A stretch of DNA of 64,000 nucleotides, taken from Piscinibacter defluvii (GTDB taxonomy: Bacteria > Pseudomonadota > Gammaproteobacteria > Burkholderiales > Burkholderiaceae_C). How positions within the stretch are numbered: the first letter of the stretch is position 1; each line of letters starts with the position of its first letter. The position numbers were made by a program, and so were the translations under genes. Below the pieces are notes generated by a model. That model had not been told where the DNA came from, searched no databases, and saw only the letters and a list, made by a program, of their open reading frames with translations. Where the stretch lies: the NCBI RefSeq assembly GCF_004011805.1, contig NZ_ML137196.1:62001-126000 (forward strand), written 5' to 3'. Shown piece by piece: positions 55,140 to 63,288 of this stretch.

Positions 55140-56327
55140 TCAGGGAAACCGAGGAGGCGCGCGCAAGGCCACGACCAGCGCGCCGACGCCCGCCCGCGCC
55201 TGGCCGGCGAGCGCACGCGCATGCGCGTCGAGCCGGGCGGGATCGGCCTGCAGCGCGAGCCGCGCGGCGGCGTCCAGGTCCGCCGGCACCGCGGCGAGCG
55301 GCAAGCCCGGCAGCTCCCAGGTGCCGGCCACCGCCTCGGCCTTGGTCGGCCGCCGGGCCGCCGTGGGCGCGACCAGGTTCAGCCGCGGCCGGCCGCAGGC
55401 CATCGCCACCAGGCGCGCGTGCAGGCTGCTGGCGAGCACCAGCGCGCTGCCGGCAATCAGCGCGCACAGCGCCCAGACATCGGCCGTGTCGACCTGGCGC
55501 GAGGCACCCGCCGGCAGCCGCTGCGCGAGCCGCTGCAGCAGCTGCGGGTCGTCGTGCCAGGGCGCGCGGCCGGCACAGAACAGGTGGACCGGCCAGCCGG
55601 TGCGTGCCACCAGGCGGCCCAGCGGCGCGGCGACGGCGTCGAGCGTCGCGTCGTCGCCGAACTCGGCGCTCAGCTGCAGCGCGATGCCGCCCTGCGGCAC
55701 GGTGCCGGCCGCGGCGCGCAGGTCCGCGGCGCAGCACTCGGCCACCAGCAGCGCGGCATCGGGCACGAGCGGCGCGTCGAGGCCGGCCGAGCGCAGCGCC
55801 TGCTGCGTCGCCGTGTCGCGCACGCTGAGGGACTGCGCACGCGCCAGCTGCGCCAGCACCGCGCGGCGCAAGGCGGCCGGTGCGCGGGCCAGGTCGTGCC
55901 CGCCGACGGCGTGGAAGTGCACCCGGGCCGTGTGCGGCAGCGGCGGCGCCACCACCGCATACGGTGCCGGCGACGCGCTGCCGACCACGCGCCGCACCCA
56001 GGCGCGCCGCTCGCGGCCCTGTGCCGCGAGCCAGGCCAGCGTGGCCTGCAGGCCTTCGGGCGGCTGGAGCATCACCGCGGCCTGTTCGGCGGTGCAGGTC
56101 AGCAGTTCGCCGCCCACACACAGCAGGCCATCCTCGGGCTGCCAGCCGGGGGCGAGGTCGGCCAGCGCCTCGACGCGGTGGCCGCCGACGCGGCGCAGGT
56201 CGCGCGCGGCCAGTCCCGCGAAGTGCAACGGCCGGTCGCCGAGACAGCGCGCCAGCACGTGCGGCAGCAGCAGGTCGCCCAGGTTGTGGCGGTCGAAGGC
56301 GCCGAACAGGACGATGCGCCCGGCCAT
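55140..56327 (-). CDS. Polysaccharide pyruvyl transferase-family protein
   Basis: A 395-residue protein with the family opening MAGRIVLFGAFDRHNLGDLLLPHVLARCL and the later SLHARLVAMACGRPRLNLV motif, which matches the conserved SxRxH segment of CsaB/WcaK-type pyruvyl transferases. Members move pyruvate from phosphoenolpyruvate to sugars of exopolysaccharides. ATG 56327 is preferred to an in-frame GTG 12 bases upstream. It lies 18 bases after the exonuclease gene and may be co-transcribed with the signalling genes, though no polysaccharide genes are nearby. Confidence 0.8.
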   Translation of the reverse strand: MAGRIVLFGAFDRHNLGDLLLPHVLARCLGDRPLHFAGLAARDLRRVGGHRVEALADLAPGWQPEDGLLCVGGELLTCTAEQAAVMLQPPEGLQATLAWLAAQGRERRAWVRRVVGSASPAPYAVVAPPLPHTARVHFHAVGGHDLARAPAALRRAVLAQLARAQSLSVRDTATQQALRSAGLDAPLVPDAALLVAECCAADLRAAAGTVPQGGIALQLSAEFGDDATLDAVAAPLGRLVARTGWPVHLFCAGRAPWHDDPQLLQRLAQRLPAGASRQVDTADVWALCALIAGSALVLASSLHARLVAMACGRPRLNLVAPTAARRPTKAEAVAGTWELPGLPLAAVPADLDAAARLALQADPARLDAHARALAGQARAGVGALVVALRAPPRFP

Positions 56328-56345
56328 GGACGCCCTCACCGCTCG

Positions 56346-58541
56346 TCAGTAGGACACGCGGGCGTAGTAGGTCTGCTGCGCCGCGTCGCGTGCCTGGCCG
56401 AGGGTGTGGATGCCGCGTTCGGCCAGCAGCGGGATCAGCTTCAGGAACACCTCGGCCGTGACCATCGCGTCGCCGAGCGCGGTGTGACGGCCCAGCACCG
56501 GCACGCCGAGCCGCTCGGCGATCGCCTCGAGCCGGTGCGACTCCTGCTGCGGGTGCACCACGGCCGACAGCAGCAGCGTGTCGAGCACCGGCTGGTCGAA
56601 CGCCAGGCCGGTGCGCTCGCGCTTGAGCTCGAGGAAGCGCATGTCGAAGGCGGCGTTGTGTGCCACCAGCACGGTGTCCTGCGCGAAGGCATGGAAGGCC
56701 GGGAGCACCGTGTCGATGGTCGGCGCGCCCTGCACCATCTCCGGCGTGATGCCGTGGATCGGGATGCCGGCGGCCGGGATGTCGCGCTGCGGGTCGACGA
56801 GCTGCTCGAAGCAGTCCTCGCGGCGCAGCTTGCCGGCGACGATGCGCGTCGCGCCGACCTGGATGATCTCGTCGCCCTCGGAGGGCTGCAGCCCGGTGGT
56901 CTCGGTGTCGAACACGGTGTAGGCCAGCTCGGCGAGGCGCCGGTCGGCCAGCTCGCGCGCCTGCTCGGTGGCGCGGAACAGGTCGAAGTCGTACACCTCG
57001 GGGCGGCTCTCGCTGCGCACCACCATCGCCGCGTCGAGCTGCTCGCCGGCCTCGGCCAGCGGCAGCAGCAGGCGGAAGAAGGACTCGTGGCGCACCCGCT
57101 CGCGCTCGAACCAGAACGCGCCGTCGTGGCGCTCGACCACGTCGCGCACGGTCAGCGCGAGCGTGTCGGCGCCCACGCGCATCGCGTCGGTCTCCCAGCC
57201 GACCACGGTCTCGGTGCTCATCGACGGGCCGGCCCACACCAGGTCGAGCCGGGCGCGGCCGCCGGCCTCGGCCAGGCGCAGCTGCAGCACCTTGATCTCG
57301 TACTCCTCCACCAGCCGGCCGGCGAGGTAGAGCAGCGCCTGCAGCAGCGAGAAGCTGTCGACCTTGAGCCACAGCGCGGCGTCGACCTCGCTGGTGGCGA
57401 CGCGGCAGCCGTACAGGTTCTCGATGCGCCGCGCCGCCGCGGCCACCAGGTCGGCGCCCAGCATGTCCTCCAGCGGCCAGCGCGTCTTCATGGTCTGCGC
57501 GGTGTGGCTGGCCAGCTCGCGGATGCGCCGGCTCATGGTCTGCACTTCCTCGCGGATGACACCGAGAAAGCGCTCGCGCGTCGGGGTGTCGAGGTCCTCG
57601 TAGTCGAGCATTTCGACTGCTGCCTGCAGGTTGCCGAGCGAGGCGCGGCTGCCCTCGGTGAGGCCCTGCAGCAGCCGGTCGCGCTCGGACTCGGCGGCGA
57701 AGTCGCGCGTGATGTTCTCGAGCATCAGCACGAAGCCGTTCAGCGCCACCGCGCCGGGCGCGGTGTCGCCGGCGCGCGAAGCCGCGCCGTCCACGTCGAT
57801 GCTGCGCACCGGGGCCATCTGCACGCGCAGCAGCTGGCCGGCGCGCGTGCCGGTGACGAACTGCGCCGACGGGTGCGCCGCGCCGCGCTGCAGGCGCTGC
57901 TGCACGCTCTCGAGTGCATGGGCCACGAGGGCGCGGTCGAACACCGCGTAGATCGAGCGGCCCAGGCCGATCAGCTCGGCGCCGTCGGCCACGCTCGGCG
58001 CGTGCGACAGGGCGCGGAACTGCGTGCGCGCGCGGGCGTTGTAGAGCAGCACGCGGCCGTCGAGGTTGCACACGACGACACTCTGCGTCAGCTCGGCCAT
58101 CAGCGCCGCCAGGCGGTTGCGCTCCTGCTCGACGCCGCGGCTGGCCTCCTTCACCTGCGCGGCGATGTCGGCGCGCAGGGTGTCGCGTTGCGCCGCGAAC
58201 TGGTTGACCACCTGCGTGAGCGCCTGGGTCTCGGCGCTGCCCTGCGGTTCGAGCGTGCGCTGCACGTCGGTGGCGAGCAGCACCTTCGCCTCCTCGGCCA
58301 GGCGCGCCGCGGAGGCGACCCAGCGCAGGTAGGCCCGGCGCGAGAGTGCGCCGAGCGCGCCGGACAGGAGCAGCCAGCCGAGCAGCAGCAAGGCCGCGCG
58401 GGGTTCCAGCATCGCGCCGAGGGCGGCGCGTTCGGGCGGCTCGAGCGTGGCGGCGAAGAGAAAGCCGCCGGCGACCGCCCAGAACGCCAGTACCGCGCCG
58501 GGCAGCAGCGCGGCGATCAGTTCGCGCCGGTCGAGCTTCAT
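56346..58541 (-). CDS. PAS/kinase-like sensor fused to a DnaQ-type 3'-5' exonuclease
   Basis: A 731-residue protein. Two membrane helices lie at about residues 8-30 and 45-68, followed by a PAS-like domain (about 150-290). A dimerisation-like helical region (LTEGSRASLGNLQAAVEMLDYED) and an ATPase-like region (about 310-520) follow, without the phospho-accepting histidine and with no clear N box. The C-terminal part (about 538-720) is a complete DEDDh exonuclease: Asp545 and Glu547 in VFDTETTG, Asp633 in HNAAFD, and His686/Asp691 in HTALGD. The start overlaps the response regulator stop in an ATGA. Function inferred: a membrane-linked nuclease under signal control. Confidence 0.88.
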   Translation of the reverse strand: MKLDRRELIAALLPGAVLAFWAVAGGFLFAATLEPPERAALGAMLEPRAALLLLGWLLLSGALGALSRRAYLRWVASAARLAEEAKVLLATDVQRTLEPQGSAETQALTQVVNQFAAQRDTLRADIAAQVKEASRGVEQERNRLAALMAELTQSVVVCNLDGRVLLYNARARTQFRALSHAPSVADGAELIGLGRSIYAVFDRALVAHALESVQQRLQRGAAHPSAQFVTGTRAGQLLRVQMAPVRSIDVDGAASRAGDTAPGAVALNGFVLMLENITRDFAAESERDRLLQGLTEGSRASLGNLQAAVEMLDYEDLDTPTRERFLGVIREEVQTMSRRIRELASHTAQTMKTRWPLEDMLGADLVAAAARRIENLYGCRVATSEVDAALWLKVDSFSLLQALLYLAGRLVEEYEIKVLQLRLAEAGGRARLDLVWAGPSMSTETVVGWETDAMRVGADTLALTVRDVVERHDGAFWFERERVRHESFFRLLLPLAEAGEQLDAAMVVRSESRPEVYDFDLFRATEQARELADRRLAELAYTVFDTETTGLQPSEGDEIIQVGATRIVAGKLRREDCFEQLVDPQRDIPAAGIPIHGITPEMVQGAPTIDTVLPAFHAFAQDTVLVAHNAAFDMRFLELKRERTGLAFDQPVLDTLLLSAVVHPQQESHRLEAIAERLGVPVLGRHTALGDAMVTAEVFLKLIPLLAERGIHTLGQARDAAQQTYYARVSY

Positions 58542-58906
58542 GCGCCGAGCAGCTCGCGCACCTTCTCGGCCAGCTCCTTGGTCGAGAAGGGCTTGGTCAT
58601 GTAGGCGTCGGCCCCCAGCGCCGAGCCCTTGGCGACATCGGTGTCGCGCCCCTTCGCGCTCAGCATCAGGATCTTCACTCCCGCCAGCGCCTCGTCCGAG
58701 CGCACCGCCTGGCACACGTCGAAGCCGCTCTTGCCCGGCATCATCACGTCCAGCAGCACCAGGTCCGGCTTCAGTTCGCGGACCATCGCCAGCGCCGCGT
58801 CCCCGTCGCGCGCGATGCTGACCCGGTGGCCCTCGCGCTTCATCAGGAACTCCAGCGAGATGACGATGTTCGGCTCGTCGTCCGCGATGAGGACATGCTT
58901 GCTCAT
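58538..58906 (-). CDS. Single-domain response regulator
   Basis: A 122-residue CheY-like receiver, with phospho-acceptor Asp53 in LVLLDVMMPG, acidic pair in IADDEPN, the conserved Thr/Ser position in ILMLSAKG and Lys in YMTKPFS. There is no output domain. It overlaps the symporter-kinase gene by four bases (58903-58906) and the exonuclease gene by four (58538-58541), so it is translationally coupled to both. The symporter-kinase is the likely phosphate donor, and a partner such as the exonuclease fusion or a relay protein could be the recipient. That wiring is inferred. Confidence 0.93.
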   Translation of the reverse strand: MSKHVLIADDEPNIVISLEFLMKREGHRVSIARDGDAALAMVRELKPDLVLLDVMMPGKSGFDVCQAVRSDEALAGVKILMLSAKGRDTDVAKGSALGADAYMTKPFSTKELAEKVRELLGA

Positions 58907-61545
58907 GGTCTCGTCTCCGTCGTCGTCGTTGTCATCGCTGCGCTCGTGACCGGCAGCTCGAAGCCGAAGCAGGCGCCCTGCCCCGGCGTCGAGCGCAGCC
59001 ACATCCGGCCGCCGTGGTGCTCGACGATCTGCCGGCTGATCGGCAGGCCGAGCCCGGTGCCCTGCGGGCGGTTCGTCGCCTCGCCGCCCTGGCGGAACTT
59101 CTCGAACACCAGCTGCTGCTGCGCCGCCGGCACGCCCGGCCCGTTGTCCTGCACCTCGACCCGCACGGCGCGCTCGTCGGCGGCCAGCGAGACGAGCACC
59201 CGGCCGCGCCCGGCCGGCACGAACTTCACCGCGTTGGACAGCAGGTTCAGCAGCACCTGCAGCAGCCGGTCGCTGTCGCCGTGCAGCACCGGCAAGGTGT
59301 CGGGCTGCTGCAGCTCGACCACCGCGCCGCGCTCGCGGAAGGCCTCGGCCGTGGTCTGCACCGCGCGCGCCACCAGCTCGCGCAGGTCCACCGGCTCGTG
59401 GCGCCACTCGGCGTGGCCGGATTCGATCTTCGCCATGTCCAGCACCTGGTTCACCAGGCGCGACAGGCGCTCGGTCTCGCTGACCACCAGGCCGAGGAAC
59501 TGCTGGCGCTGCTCGGGCTCCATCTGCGGATCGTCGCGCATCAGCTCGGCGAAGGCGCGGATCGAGGTCAAGGGCGTGCGCAGCTCGTGCGAGACCGAGG
59601 AGACGAAGTCGTCCTTCTGGCGGTCCAGGTCCTCCAGGCGGCGGTTCAGCGCGCGCACCTGCGAGGCCTCGTCGAGCATGCCGAGGATGTCGGCGCGCGC
59701 CAGCGGCTCCTCCTCAGCCACCGCGGCCACCACCACGTGCGCCGAGGCGCTGCCGATCGCGCCGGCCAGCGCGTTCTCCACGTGCGGCACCAGCTCGCTC
59801 TCGGGCACGCCGCGCCGCGCCGCATCGGCGAACAGGCGCTGGGCCGCCTCCGCACCGAGGAAACGCGCTGCCAGCAGGCGCAGCTGGGCCAGGCTGGCCG
59901 GGCTGCGCCAGGTGCGCGCGGCGGCGGTACCCCGGAACACCTCGACGAAACGCAGCGCCTGCGCCGCCTCGCGCGCCGAGGGCGTGCCGACCAGCGACAC
60001 CAGCACGTACAAGCCGGTGTTGGCCAGCAGGCTCCACAGCAGCGCATGCGTCAGGTTGTCCAGCCCGCTCAGGCCGAACAGCTGTTCGGGCCTGAGCAGG
60101 CTCCAGCCGAACGGGCCGTGCTGGAGGAAACCCGCATCCATCCAGCCGGACTTGGCGATCGACGGCAGCATCAGCGTCCAGACCCACAGCGCGAAGCCGG
60201 CCGCCAGGCCGGCCAGCGCCCCGGCGCGTGTGCCGCCCTTCCAGTACATGCCGCCCAGCAGCGCCGGCGCGAACTGCGCCACCGCGGCGAAGCTGATCAG
60301 CCCGATGCTGACGAGGGCGTAGGCCTCGCCCGCGATGCGGAAGTAGAGGTACCCCAGCAGCAGCAGCATCACGATCACGCTGCGCCGCACCGCCAGCGGC
60401 AGCGCGCTCAGGTCGCGCGCGCCGTGGCGGAAGCGCAGCAGCAGCGGCATCACCAGGTCGTTGCTGACCATGGTGGAGATCGCGATCGCCTCGACGATGA
60501 TCATGCCGGTGGCGGCCGACAGCCCGCCGATGAAGGCGACCAGCGCGAGCGCCGGCTGCTGCGCGGACAGCGGCAGCGAGATCACGAAGGTCTCGGGGTT
60601 GGCCTGGCCGGCGCCGAAGTGCAGCAGCCCGCCCAGCGCGATCGGCAGCACGAACAGGTTGATCAGCAGCAGGTAGAGCGGAAAGGCCCAGCTGGCGCGC
60701 TTGAGGTGGCGCTCGTCGACGTTCTCGACCACCATCACCTGGAACTGGCGCGGCAGGAAGATCACCGAGAGCATCGCCAGCAGCGTCAGCGCGGCCCATT
60801 GCCCGCCGGCGAAGCGGTACTCCCCACCCAGCCCCATCAAGGGCTGCAGCGCGGGCAACGCGGCGGCACGCTCGAACACGTCGCGCACGCCGTCGAACAG
60901 GCCCCAGCAGACGAACACGCCGACCGCGACGAAGGCGAGCAGCTTGACCACCGACTCGAAGGCCACCGCCGCGACCATGCCCTCGTGGCGCTCCGAGCTG
61001 TCGAGGTGGCGCGCCCCGAAGGCCACCGTGAAGCCGGCCAGCACCAGCGCGATGTAGAGCGTGCTGTCGCGCCACCAGGGCGCATGCGCCTCGGCGCCGG
61101 CCCCGGTGAGCAGGGCCAGGCCGGAGGCGATCGCCTTCAGCTGCAGCGCCACGTAGGGCAGGATGCCGACCAGCGCGATCATGGTGACGAGCGCGGCGAG
61201 CAGCCGGCTCTTGCCGTAGCGGCTGGCCACGAAATCGGCGATCGAGGTGATGCGGCCGGTGTGCGCGATGCGCACCATCTTGCGCAGCACGCTCCAGGCC
61301 AGCAGCATGGCCAGCGTCGGGCCGAGGTAGATCGGCAGGAACCACAGGCCCGAGCTGGCGGCGCGGCCGACGCTGCCGAAGTAGGTCCAGGCGGTGCAGT
61401 AGACGCCCAGCGAAAGCGTGTAGACCCAGGCGTTGCCGATCACCGAGCGGCCGGCGCGGGAGCGCCGGTCGGCCCAGTGCGCCACGCCGAACAGCAGCAG
61501 CAGGTAGGCGAAGCTCGCGGTCAGCACCAACGGGGTGGAGAGCAT
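58903..61545 (-). CDS. Sodium:solute symporter-histidine kinase (CbrA/CrbS type)
   Basis: An 880-residue membrane protein with about 13 membrane helices of an SLC5 sodium/solute symporter (about residues 1-530; SIADFVASRYGKS, GGLSAATGMIIVEAIAISTMVSNDL), a linker (about 540-635) and a histidine kinase core. HisKA has VSSVSHELRTPLTS (His653) and the HATPase has LLSNAVKF and GTGLGLPISR. Such proteins, CbrA in pseudomonads and CrbS in vibrios, couple transport or sensing of acetate, histidine and related compounds to regulation. Neighbours actP and a DUF294 protein support an acetate role. The receiver partner follows directly with an ATGA overlap. Confidence 0.93.
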   Translation of the reverse strand: MLSTPLVLTASFAYLLLLFGVAHWADRRSRAGRSVIGNAWVYTLSLGVYCTAWTYFGSVGRAASSGLWFLPIYLGPTLAMLLAWSVLRKMVRIAHTGRITSIADFVASRYGKSRLLAALVTMIALVGILPYVALQLKAIASGLALLTGAGAEAHAPWWRDSTLYIALVLAGFTVAFGARHLDSSERHEGMVAAVAFESVVKLLAFVAVGVFVCWGLFDGVRDVFERAAALPALQPLMGLGGEYRFAGGQWAALTLLAMLSVIFLPRQFQVMVVENVDERHLKRASWAFPLYLLLINLFVLPIALGGLLHFGAGQANPETFVISLPLSAQQPALALVAFIGGLSAATGMIIVEAIAISTMVSNDLVMPLLLRFRHGARDLSALPLAVRRSVIVMLLLLGYLYFRIAGEAYALVSIGLISFAAVAQFAPALLGGMYWKGGTRAGALAGLAAGFALWVWTLMLPSIAKSGWMDAGFLQHGPFGWSLLRPEQLFGLSGLDNLTHALLWSLLANTGLYVLVSLVGTPSAREAAQALRFVEVFRGTAAARTWRSPASLAQLRLLAARFLGAEAAQRLFADAARRGVPESELVPHVENALAGAIGSASAHVVVAAVAEEEPLARADILGMLDEASQVRALNRRLEDLDRQKDDFVSSVSHELRTPLTSIRAFAELMRDDPQMEPEQRQQFLGLVVSETERLSRLVNQVLDMAKIESGHAEWRHEPVDLRELVARAVQTTAEAFRERGAVVELQQPDTLPVLHGDSDRLLQVLLNLLSNAVKFVPAGRGRVLVSLAADERAVRVEVQDNGPGVPAAQQQLVFEKFRQGGEATNRPQGTGLGLPISRQIVEHHGGRMWLRSTPGQGACFGFELPVTSAAMTTTTTETRP

Positions 61546-61549
61546 CGGC

Positions 61550-61765
61550 CTAGGGCTCCTCCTCGTCGGTGTCGCGGCCGGCCTCGGCGACCCAGGCCGC
61601 CGCGCCGATCAGCACCGCCCAGCCGCCGAACACCGCCAGCGGCAGCAGCGGCAGGCCCCACAGCGTCACGCCGCGGTCCCACAAGGTCAGCAGCGGGAAG
61701 TTCAGCAGCAGCCAGCCCGCCGCGAAGAGGGCGAGCAGGCGCTGGTGCCGCTTCGATTCGTTCAT
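61550..61765 (-). CDS. Small two-helix membrane protein
   Basis: A 71-residue protein with two hydrophobic segments (LLALFAAGWLLLNFPLLTLW and LPLAVFGGWAVLIGAAAWVAEAG) and an acidic C-terminus DTDEEEP. ATG 61765 is chosen over GTG 61768. The gene sits 4 bases before the symporter-kinase and 4 bases after the CBS/DUF294 gene. Small helical proteins near SLC5-type carriers often act as accessory subunits (DUF4212- or DUF485-like); I cannot assign one with certainty. Confidence 0.8.
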   Translation of the reverse strand: MNESKRHQRLLALFAAGWLLLNFPLLTLWDRGVTLWGLPLLPLAVFGGWAVLIGAAAWVAEAGRDTDEEEP

Positions 61766-61769
61766 CACC

Positions 61770-63209
61770 TCACAGCGTGTCGAGGCGGAAGCGCGTGCGC
61801 AGCAGCGCGCGGAAGCGCTTGACGATGGCCAGCGCGTCCTTGAGCTGGTCGCGGTCCATAGTGCTCAGGTCGGACGGGCGCACCAGGTTCGAGGCCTCCT
61901 GCCCGCCGGCCCGCTGGCGCAGCTGGTGGCGCAGCCTCAGGCCCATCAGGTAGTGCAGCGCCTCGAGCAGGTCGGCGGCCAGCGGCGCGTCGAGCGTTCC
62001 GGCCTCGCGCAGCCTGGCCAGGCGCGCCGCGGTGCCGGTCTCGCGCAGACCCTGGCGCAGCGCCAGCGCGCGCACGCCGTGCACGATGGGGAAGCTGCCG
62101 AGCTTCTTCAGGTCCAGCGGCTGCTCGTCGGCGCGCGCGGTCAGGCGGCTCCACCAGCTGACCGGCTCCTCGAACTGGTCGGCCGCGGCGGCGAAGCGGG
62201 CGTAGAACGCGTCGCTGCCGGCGAGGACCTGGTCCAGGTGCTCGCGCAGCGCCTCCAGCAGCGTGGCGTCGCCGGCCACCGCTGCGGCGTCGAGGAAGAT
62301 GGCCAGCTGCATCACGCCCTGCGGGTCGCTGCCGTAGACCCAGTCGCGCAGCGTGCTGCGGAAGCGCGCCACCGGCGCGCGCCAGGCGCGGTTGACCACC
62401 ATGATGCCGCCCGGGCAGGGCGGCCAGCCGCAGTCGATCAGCGCCGCGTTGAAGCGGCCGGCGATCGCGTCGAGGTCCGCACACTCGTAGCCGTCGCGCA
62501 GGATCAGCGCGTTGTCCTGGTCGGTCTTGAGGATCTGCTCGCCGCGCCCCTCGCTGCCCATCACCAGCAGGCAGGCGTTGGCGATCAACTCGGGCGGCGC
62601 CTCGAGCTGCCAGAGCCGCGCGAACAGGCGCCGGTTCAGCTCGCCCACCAGGCGCGCCACGCGCTCGACCTTGATGCCGCCGTCGTGCAGCAGCGTGACC
62701 ATGGACTCGATGCGCTGCGCCGCGGCCTGCAGTTCGGCGACGCTGGCCGCCTCGTCGATCTGCAGCGCGACGATGTGCGAGTGGTTGGCGACGAAGCTCA
62801 CCAGGTCGAGCTGGCCGAGCACGCCCAGCACCTGCGCGCCGTCGCGCACCAGCAGGCGGTGCACGCGGTGGCGCACCATCAGCCAGAGCGCCTCGAACAG
62901 GTCGGCGTCGGCGTCGATCTCGATCAGCGCGAAGCGCGCCACCTCGCGCACCGGCAGCGCGGCCGGCGGCACGTCGCGCAGCAGCGCGTCGCGCAGGTCG
63001 GTGGTGGTGAAGATGCCCAGGCGCTCGCCGTGTTCGTCCACGTCGCGCACCAGCGTGTGCGTCAGGCCGTGCGCGGCCAGCTCGCGGCACACCGACACCA
63101 CGTCGAGCGCCCCGTCGACGTAGTGCGGCTTGCGCACATAGGCGTCGCGGACGCGGGCAGTGACCAGCGAGAGCATCTCGCGCTGGCTGTCGGAGGCGCG
63201 GTTCGGCAT
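61770..63209 (-). CDS. CBS-domain DUF294 nucleotidyltransferase-like protein
   Basis: A 479-residue protein with a pair of CBS domains (about residues 15-145; YVRKPHYVDGALDVVSVCRELAAHGLTHTLVRD, VHRLLVRDGAQVLGVLGQLDL), a nucleotidyltransferase motif GSEGRGEQ with TDQDN (from about residue 218) and a C-terminal DUF294 helical region. This family is recurrently encoded beside actP and the CbrA/CrbS-type kinases. The nucleotidyltransferase is related to the GlnD-type transferases, but the target is unknown. ATG 63209 is selected because the frame upstream lacks homology. It is the first gene of the signalling cluster after actP. Confidence 0.9.
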   Translation of the reverse strand: MPNRASDSQREMLSLVTARVRDAYVRKPHYVDGALDVVSVCRELAAHGLTHTLVRDVDEHGERLGIFTTTDLRDALLRDVPPAALPVREVARFALIEIDADADLFEALWLMVRHRVHRLLVRDGAQVLGVLGQLDLVSFVANHSHIVALQIDEAASVAELQAAAQRIESMVTLLHDGGIKVERVARLVGELNRRLFARLWQLEAPPELIANACLLVMGSEGRGEQILKTDQDNALILRDGYECADLDAIAGRFNAALIDCGWPPCPGGIMVVNRAWRAPVARFRSTLRDWVYGSDPQGVMQLAIFLDAAAVAGDATLLEALREHLDQVLAGSDAFYARFAAAADQFEEPVSWWSRLTARADEQPLDLKKLGSFPIVHGVRALALRQGLRETGTAARLARLREAGTLDAPLAADLLEALHYLMGLRLRHQLRQRAGGQEASNLVRPSDLSTMDRDQLKDALAIVKRFRALLRTRFRLDTL

Positions 63210-63230
63210 GGGAGAGCGCGGAAACACGAA

Positions 63231-63260
63231 CGGGACGGCGGCAGTGTGCCAGCCGTCCCG
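63231..63260 (-). terminator. Strong hairpin after actP
   Basis: CGGGACGGC at 63231-63239 pairs with GCCGTCCCG at 63252-63260, and GGCA/TGCC extends the stem to 13 bp around a 3-base loop with one bulged A. On the minus strand the hairpin follows the actP stop, and a T-containing tail (GTTCGTGTTT) comes next. It is probably an intrinsic terminator or attenuator that lowers expression of the signalling genes downstream. Confidence 0.6.
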
Positions 63261-63288
63261 TCGTGGGGATTGAGGAATCTCTAGCCGT

